The translations under genes and the position numbers were made by a program. A DNA stretch of 64,000 nt from Apostichopus japonicus (lineage: Eukaryota; Echinodermata; Holothuroidea; Aspidochirotida; Stichopodidae): NCBI RefSeq assembly GCF_037975245.1, contig NC_092579.1, forward strand, positions 5,001 through 69,000, in the 5' to 3' direction. This document shows positions 13,951 through 64,000 of the stretch, one piece after another. The notes beneath the pieces are model-generated. The model was not told the origin of the DNA and did no database searches. It saw only the letters and a program-made list of their open reading frames with translations. Position 1 is the stretch's first letter. Each line of letters starts with the position of its first letter.

Positions 13951-14224
13951 AGGCAGATCGGTTAATGAATTTTAATTAATTAACCGAATATGCAAATGAG
14001 CTGAAATTTTTATGACGTCATCAATAGGATGTAACGGAAGGGTAAAAAAAGTTTGAAGATGCCCCCCCAAGTTTTGCACTGACGGTGGGGTCCCCCACCC
14101 CAAAAATTCACCCCCCTCAAATTTTTACCAAAATGACGCCAATTTGTCGAAGGGGTGCAGGGGTATCTAAAAGTATGAATTACGACACCCCCACCCCCGG
14201 GGAAGTATTTTTTTTATAATATTT
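13951..14224. other. Junction between satellite and minisatellite, no gene
   Basis: This 270-bp stretch belongs to neither neighbouring repeat. It contains an octamer-like ATGCAAAT, a perfect TGACGTCA and a C-rich inverted repeat (GGTGGGG then CCCCCACC near 14085-14100). No open frame resembles a protein. Confidence 0.5.
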
Positions 14225-14497
14225 TGTCACGTCCCGACTGTCCATTTTCTTCACGTCCCGATTGGGCACTTTCACGTCCCGATTGGGCACTTTCACGTCC
14301 CGACAGGGCATTCTCACGTCCCGATAGGGCATTCTCACGTCCCGATAGGGCATTTTCACGTCCCGATAGGGCATTTTGTACTTAGAAATTTTTTCACGTC
14401 CCGACTGGGCATTTTCACGTCCCGAGTGGGCATTTTGACGTCCCGGCTGGGCATTCTGACGTCCCGACTGGGCATTCTGACGTCCCGACTGGGCATT
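14225..14497. repeat. 21-bp minisatellite, 12 copies
   Basis: A unit reading roughly CACGTCCCGAYNGGGCATTT repeats twelve times, counted by the CGTCCC core. One copy is interrupted by about 15 bp of unrelated sequence near 14378. The last copies change CACGTC to GACGTC. The array ends seven bases before the telomeric repeats begin. Confidence 0.9.
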
Positions 14498-14503
14498 GGT
14501 CTG

Positions 14504-16278
14504 AACCCTAACCCTAACCCTAACCCTAACCCTAACCCTAACCCTAACCCTAACCCTAACCCTAACCCTAACCCTAACCCTAACCCTAACCCTAACCCTA
14601 ACCCTAACCCTAACCCTAACCCTAACCCTAACCCTAACCCTAACCCTAACCCTAACCCTAACCCTAACCCTAACCCTAACCCTAACCCTAACCCTAACCC
14701 TAACCCTAACCCTAACCCTAACCCTAACCCTAACCCTAACCCTAACCCTAACCCTAACCCTAACCCTAACCCTAACCCTAACCCTAACCCTAACCCTAAC
14801 CCTAACCCTAACCCTAACCCTAACCCTAACCCTAACCCTAACCCTAACCCTAACCCTAACCCTAACCCTAACCCTAACCCTAACCCTAACCCTAACCCTA
14901 ACCCTAACCCTAACCCTAACCCTAACCCTAACCCTAACCCTAACCCTAACCCTAACCCTAACCCTAACCCTAACCCTAACCCTAACCCTAACCCTAACCC
15001 TAACCCTAACCCTAACCCTAACCCTAACCCTAACCCTAACCCTAACCCTAACCCTAACCCTAACCCTAACCCTAACCCTAACCCTAACCCTAACCCTAAC
15101 CCTAACCCTAACCCTAACCCTAACCCTAACCCTAACCCTAACCCTAACCCTAACCCTAACCCTAACCCTAACCCTAACCCTAACCCTAACCCTAACCCTA
15201 ACCCTAACCCTAACCCTAACCCTAACCCTAACCCTAACCCTAACCCTAACCCTAACCCTAACCCTAACCCTAACCCTAACCCTAACCCTAACCCTAACCC
15301 TAACCCTAACCCTAACCCTAACCCTAACCCTAACCCTAACCCTAACCCTAACCCTAACCCTAACCCTAACCCTAACCCTAACCCTAACCCTAACCCTAAC
15401 CCTAACCCTAACCCTAACCCTAACCCTAACCCTAACCCTAACCCTAACCCTAACCCTAACCCTAACCCTAACCCTAACCCTAACCCTAACCCTAACCCTA
15501 ACCCTAACCCTAACCCTAACCCTAACCCTAACCCTAACCCTAACCCTAACCCTAACCCTAACCCTAACCCTAACCCTAACCCTAACCCTAACCCTAACCC
15601 TAACCCTAACCCTAACCCTAACCCTAACCCTAACCCTAACCCTAACCCTAACCCTAACCCTAACCCTAACCCTAACCCTAACCCTAACCCTAACCCTAAC
15701 CCTAACCCTAACCCTAACCCTAACCCTAACCCTAACCCTAACCCTAACCCTAACCCTAACCCTAACCCTAACCCTAACCCTAACCCTAACCCTAACCCTA
15801 ACCCTAACCCTAACCCTAACCCTAACCCTAACCCTAACCCTAACCCTAACCCTAACCCTAACCCTAACCCTAACCCTAACCCTAACCCTAACCCTAACCC
15901 TAACCCTAACCCTAACCCTAACCCTAACCCTAACCCTAACCCTAACCCTAACCCTAACCCTAACCCTAACCCTAACCCTAACCCTAACCCTAACCCTAAC
16001 CCTAACCCTAACCCTAACCCTAACCCTAACCCTAACCCTAACCCTAACCCTAACCCTAACCCTAACCCTAACCCTAACCCTAACCCTAACCCTAACCCTA
16101 ACCCTAACCCTAACCCTAACCCTAACCCTAACCCTAACCCTAACCCTAACCCTAACCCTAACCCTAACCCTAACCCTAACCCTAACCCTAACCCTAACCC
16201 TAACCCTAACCCTAACCCTAACCCTAACCCTAACCCTAACCCTAACCCTAACCCTAACCCTAACCCTAACCCTAACCC
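14504..16278. repeat. Telomeric (CCCTAA)n array, about 296 uninterrupted repeats
   Basis: About 1,775 bp of perfect CCCTAA hexamers on the + strand, i.e. TTAGGG on the - strand, the telomere repeat of most animals other than many arthropods and nematodes. No interruption is visible until an extra C at about 16279. The strand sense fits a left-hand chromosome end with the interior to the right, yet satellite lies on the would-be tip side. The 618-residue Asn-Pro frame through it is meaningless. Confidence 0.97.
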
Positions 16279-16470
16279 CTAACCCTAACCCCTAACCCTA
16301 ACCCTAACCCTAACCCTAACCCTAACCCCGAAACCCTAACCCTAACCCCGAAACCCTAACCCCGAAACCCTAACCCCAACCCTAACCCTAACCCCGAAAC
16401 CCTAACCCTAACCCTAATCCCGAAACCCGAAACCCTAACCCTAACCCCGAAACCCTAACCCCGAAACCCT
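16279..16470. repeat. Degenerate telomeric variants
   Basis: Hexamers are mixed with CCCCTAA and CCCCGAAACCCTAA variants. Variant repeats at the proximal edge of a telomere are normal, so this edge is the interior side of the array. Confidence 0.85.
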
Positions 16471-16752
16471 AACATCCCCAACCCCCACCTTCCCCAACCC
16501 CCACCTTCCCCAACCCCCAACACCCCCACACCCCCACACCCCCACACCCCCAACACCCCCACACCCCAACACTCCAACCCCCAACACCCCAACCCCCAAC
16601 ACCCCAACCCCCAACACCCCCACACCCCACACCCCAACCCCCAACACCCCAACCCCCAACACCTCAACACCTAACCCTCACCCTCACCCTACCCCACCAC
16701 CACCCCTACTCCAACCACCCCACCCACACCCCCAACCCCACCCCCAACACCC
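16471..16752. repeat. C-rich (CCCCCAACACC)n-like tract
   Basis: Almost only C and A on the + strand, built from runs such as CCCCCAACACC. The - strand is G-rich and could form G-quadruplexes. Gly-Val frames on the - strand are low-complexity artefacts. It grades into ordinary sequence at ~16753. Confidence 0.85.
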
Positions 16753-19044
16753 TAGAAGGTTACGTTGTCACTTGTTTCAGCTTTTCAAGAATACGTATGG
16801 TTTGGACAGTTTGTCCTTCACTTAGTTTTTCATGATTGCTAATAGTAGTTGTACCAGAGGTCACACAAACTAGGATTAATTTCTGGGCATCAATTATTTT
16901 CTTACAGGGTGGTGAATGAGTACAATGGTTAGCCTGAGAAGGTTGTACTTGCAAGTAGTGTCAATGGGTTTAAGAATGCTTTGCAAAAGTACTTTAAGCA
17001 GTGTAGTCGGGTCTCAGTGGTTGTTTCTTAAGATTTTTTTCCTCTCCTATAAGGTCCTTCATGGGGACTGAGTGTCCCTCGTGATCCGGTTTTCAACTAA
17101 ACTAAACTTAAGGTACCATACTCCTATTAGCGTCTATATCAATCCGCGGCAAGTGTTCTCCTATTTCAGGAAAAGTGCCAATTAGGAGCAGGAGAACAAC
17201 TTTTTTGCTATGTTATCAATTAGGATGTGCTTGTTTGTGGCTTGGATGTTAAATAACATGAATAGGAAGCACATGTGGTTAAAAAATTGGGTCAATAGAC
17301 CCCTTTAGGCCTCCAAGGAGCAGCGTAGGAAATTTGTTTCCCACTGAGTGAAGAGGTTTGTTTACAAGTGACGAAAAGTTCCGGCTCTCGTAGCAAAAAA
17401 TCTGCATGGTCATGGTACGGAAAATTGATGGTGCCATGAAAGGCAAACTTGTCAGCTATCCAGTGATGGGTAGCGTTTAGCTAATGAAAACTTCTATCTA
17501 GGCTTAGAGAAGACATTACTTTTGTGATTTAGTGTGTAAGTCAATGGGGCTTTTAATGGGCGTATGCTACCTAAACTAATTCGCCTACGTTGAACACACG
17601 TCTAGTGCATATATACTCGTTGGTCGGAAAAAAGGCCTTTGTAGAACGTAGCGGCTGGGAAGTGCGGATTTTGTTTTCAAAAGGACTAGGAGCACTCATC
17701 TCTGTCTCGTATCCACAGTACAAAATAATGACAAAACAGCATGATGGGGTTCTTTTGACGATTTACCACGCCTCGAGGGAGGTGACACGGATTGCAATTC
17801 ACAAGGGAAGCTCCCCGGGGTCTATAGTATGGGTTTCAAGACATAGTTGGCGTTTTACATGCCCCCGGCAAGAGGTAAGGCACTTCAAAGGGGAAAATCG
17901 CGTGTACATTTGGTAAAACAAAACCAACAATTTAAGGCGCGGCCCGAAATTATATCATTCAAAGCTACAGGGAAGGGGCCACGGACTTCAAATCCATTCG
18001 ACACTTACCTCAGTGTGTCTATCGACGTCCTCATTTCACTAGCAGCAAAATAGGGGAAGGTAATGAACTCCGGTCATAGTACTTTGTAGATTTTCAGAAA
18101 AAAACTTTACAGATCGTATTTTAGCACAACAAACACATAATTTAGGCCTACACCATGCGGGAGGAAAGATGTGGTTTGTTGGAAAGGGGGGGGGGGGGGA
18201 GGGGCGTCGGTCAGGCTCTTACAGTTAGTGCCAGATGCAGCTAATCACCTGGTAAATTATAGGTACATCTGCTGTTGCGGAAAGTAAAATGCTCAGAAGA
18301 TCCAAAACCAGGTAAACTAGGTTTTGTGAAGTTTGATCAATAAGATTTCGTTCCTTATATTTATTTATATGGGGTCATGCAACTTCTTTTTGTCTGTCAA
18401 ATGAAAAACAAATTAATGACGCAAACATGTATTTCGAGGAATTTAAAATGACTGTTTTACTTTTATTGTAAACTTGAAGCTTCAATGTATAAAGAATATT
18501 ACAAGAAACCGATCAAATATGCAACAAAAGTCACGCAGAAGTCGACAATCAATCTCACAGCAGAATTAAGCTGGGAAGCATCAAAACTCAAAAGCCTAAA
18601 CAGGTAGTAACGCCATCGTAACAAATTATTTTTAATATCATACCGGACCCGATAGAGAAGGTAAGATATGATGAGTGATTTTCAATAAGTCTTTGTGTGG
18701 ACACTAATTTACTGGACCGGTAGTTGTCGGATTGTAGATGCAGACGATGGACGATTACTGCTGTAGTCACACTGCGTAAGATATGACAAAATTATGAGGG
18801 CGCCTGCGACGTTCCGCAAATCAATTCTTATAGAAAACGATAGTATGTGATTTTCTTGTTTAAACCACGGAAGTCCTATTGTGTTTGTACTATGCAGCAG
18901 TTACGTGACTAGTTAGTTGAGTAGGTTGTTGTAGTACTACTACTAGCCTACGGAATACGCACAGTCGAATCGTACTCGGGTGTCTCCTTCAGACCCACCA
19001 AGGGTCTTATTTTCTCCTTATTCATGTGATATTACCCGGTAAAG
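16753..19044. other. Region upstream of the SEC14L1-like start, no recognisable gene
   Basis: The sequence looks single-copy. The longest frame (17590-17916, + strand, 108 codons) resembles nothing I know and lacks supporting signals. A poly-G run lies at about 18187-18199. The 5' untranslated region and promoter of the downstream gene are presumably here or further upstream, but no transcription start can be fixed. The bases just before the ATG end in AAAG after a pyrimidine-rich stretch, so an acceptor site immediately before the start codon is possible. Confidence 0.4.
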
Positions 19045-63566
<44,522 letters not shown>

Positions 63567-63587
63567 GTAATTTTCAGAATTATGTAG

Positions 63588-64000
63588 AGATAGGACACCA
63601 CTTGTTTACTCTCCTATCCTCTGCCTTCTCCATTTCTTCTTGCTTTTTCTTTCCCACCTACTCCATTCATCTGCCTTCTTCCTCCCTCCTTTTCTTCTCG
63701 CTTTCTCTTTCCCACCTACTCCCTTCGTCTGCCTTCTTCCTCCCTCCTTTTCTTCTTGCTTTCTCTTTCCCACCTACTCCCTTCGTCTGCCTTCTTCCTC
63801 CCTCCTTTTCTTCTCGCTTTCTCTTTCCCACCTACTCCCATCGTCTGCCTTCTTCCTCCCTCCTTTTCTTCTCGCTTTCTCTTTCCCACCTATTCCCTTC
63901 GTCTGCCTTCTTCCTCCCTCCTTTTCTTCTTGCTTTCTCTTTCCCACCTATTCCCTTCGTCTGCCTTCTTCCTCCCTCCTTTTCTTCTTGCTTTCTCTTT
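63588..64000. repeat. 58-bp pyrimidine-rich minisatellite, runs off the window
   Basis: CCTCCCTCC recurs every 58 bp (63681, 63739, 63797 and onward). The + strand is almost only C and T, so it is a homopurine-homopyrimidine tract that could form triplex DNA. It starts about 20 bp after exon 5, inside intron 5. Confidence 0.93.

Noticed and set aside
14225-14497. CRISPR-like array of short repeats
   Set aside because: Units are directly tandem with no spacers, and the DNA is from an animal genome.
14426-16282. 618-codon open frame of repeated Asn-Pro
   Set aside because: It is the translation of telomeric CCCTAA hexamers; any frame without a stop is inevitable in a 6-bp repeat.
16441-16670. 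Gly-Val and Gly-Leu-rich frames on the - strand
   Set aside because: Low-complexity translation of the C-rich telomere-proximal tract.
17590-17916. 108-codon frame upstream of the SEC14L1-like gene
   Set aside because: No recognisable domain, no codon or splice evidence; length is within chance expectation for this much sequence.

Overview
The window is metazoan nuclear DNA: spliced coding exons with GT/AG borders, (CCCTAA)n telomeric repeat, DNA transposons, a tRNA-derived SINE and very abundant minisatellites, with no bacterial-style operons. The repeat style and the SEC14L1-type gene suggest a deuterostome invertebrate, perhaps an echinoderm; this is inference, and no species is claimed.

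Layout. (1) 1-13.95 kb is a satellite array of ~1.51-kb units, each carrying internal ~205-bp sub-repeats, ending in diverged sub-repeats. (2) 14.2-14.5 kb is a 21-bp minisatellite. (3) 14.50-16.28 kb is an uninterrupted (CCCTAA)n array of about 296 repeats; it decays through variant repeats into C-rich DNA by 16.75 kb. (4) 16.75-19.04 kb is single-copy-looking DNA with no recognisable gene. (5) From 19045 to beyond the window end runs one host gene on the + strand, a SEC14L1/SEC14L5-type protein. Five coding exons (19045-19107, 47808-47957, 48505-48636, 52220-52348, 63360-63566) join in frame into 227 codons covering the PRELI/MSF1 domain and the start of the linker. The CRAL-TRIO and GOLD domains expected of this family would lie beyond 64 kb.

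Everything else from 19.1 to 64 kb is intronic. Intron 1 (28.7 kb) holds a 6.84-kb hAT transposon with perfect 8-bp target-site duplications and a broken BED-finger transposase, itself carrying a PIF/Harbinger-type element and a small inverted-repeat element with a telomeric core. It also holds a tRNA-SINE, a 4.76-kb terminal-inverted-repeat element with eight copies of a 14-bp motif, a deleted relative of the hAT, a LINE reverse-transcriptase fragment, two copies of an AGGTCA-rich repeat element, a ~84-bp minisatellite that one of those elements interrupted, and a short non-autonomous hAT. Introns 3, 4 and 5 hold minisatellites with periods of about 162, 57-60, 68, 85 and 58 bp.

The only gene with support for a living function is the SEC14L1-like one. 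The most notable observations are the polarity conflict between the telomeric array and the satellite beyond it, the 14-bp-motif element, the nested and datable transposons, and the AGGTCA element that split a minisatellite.
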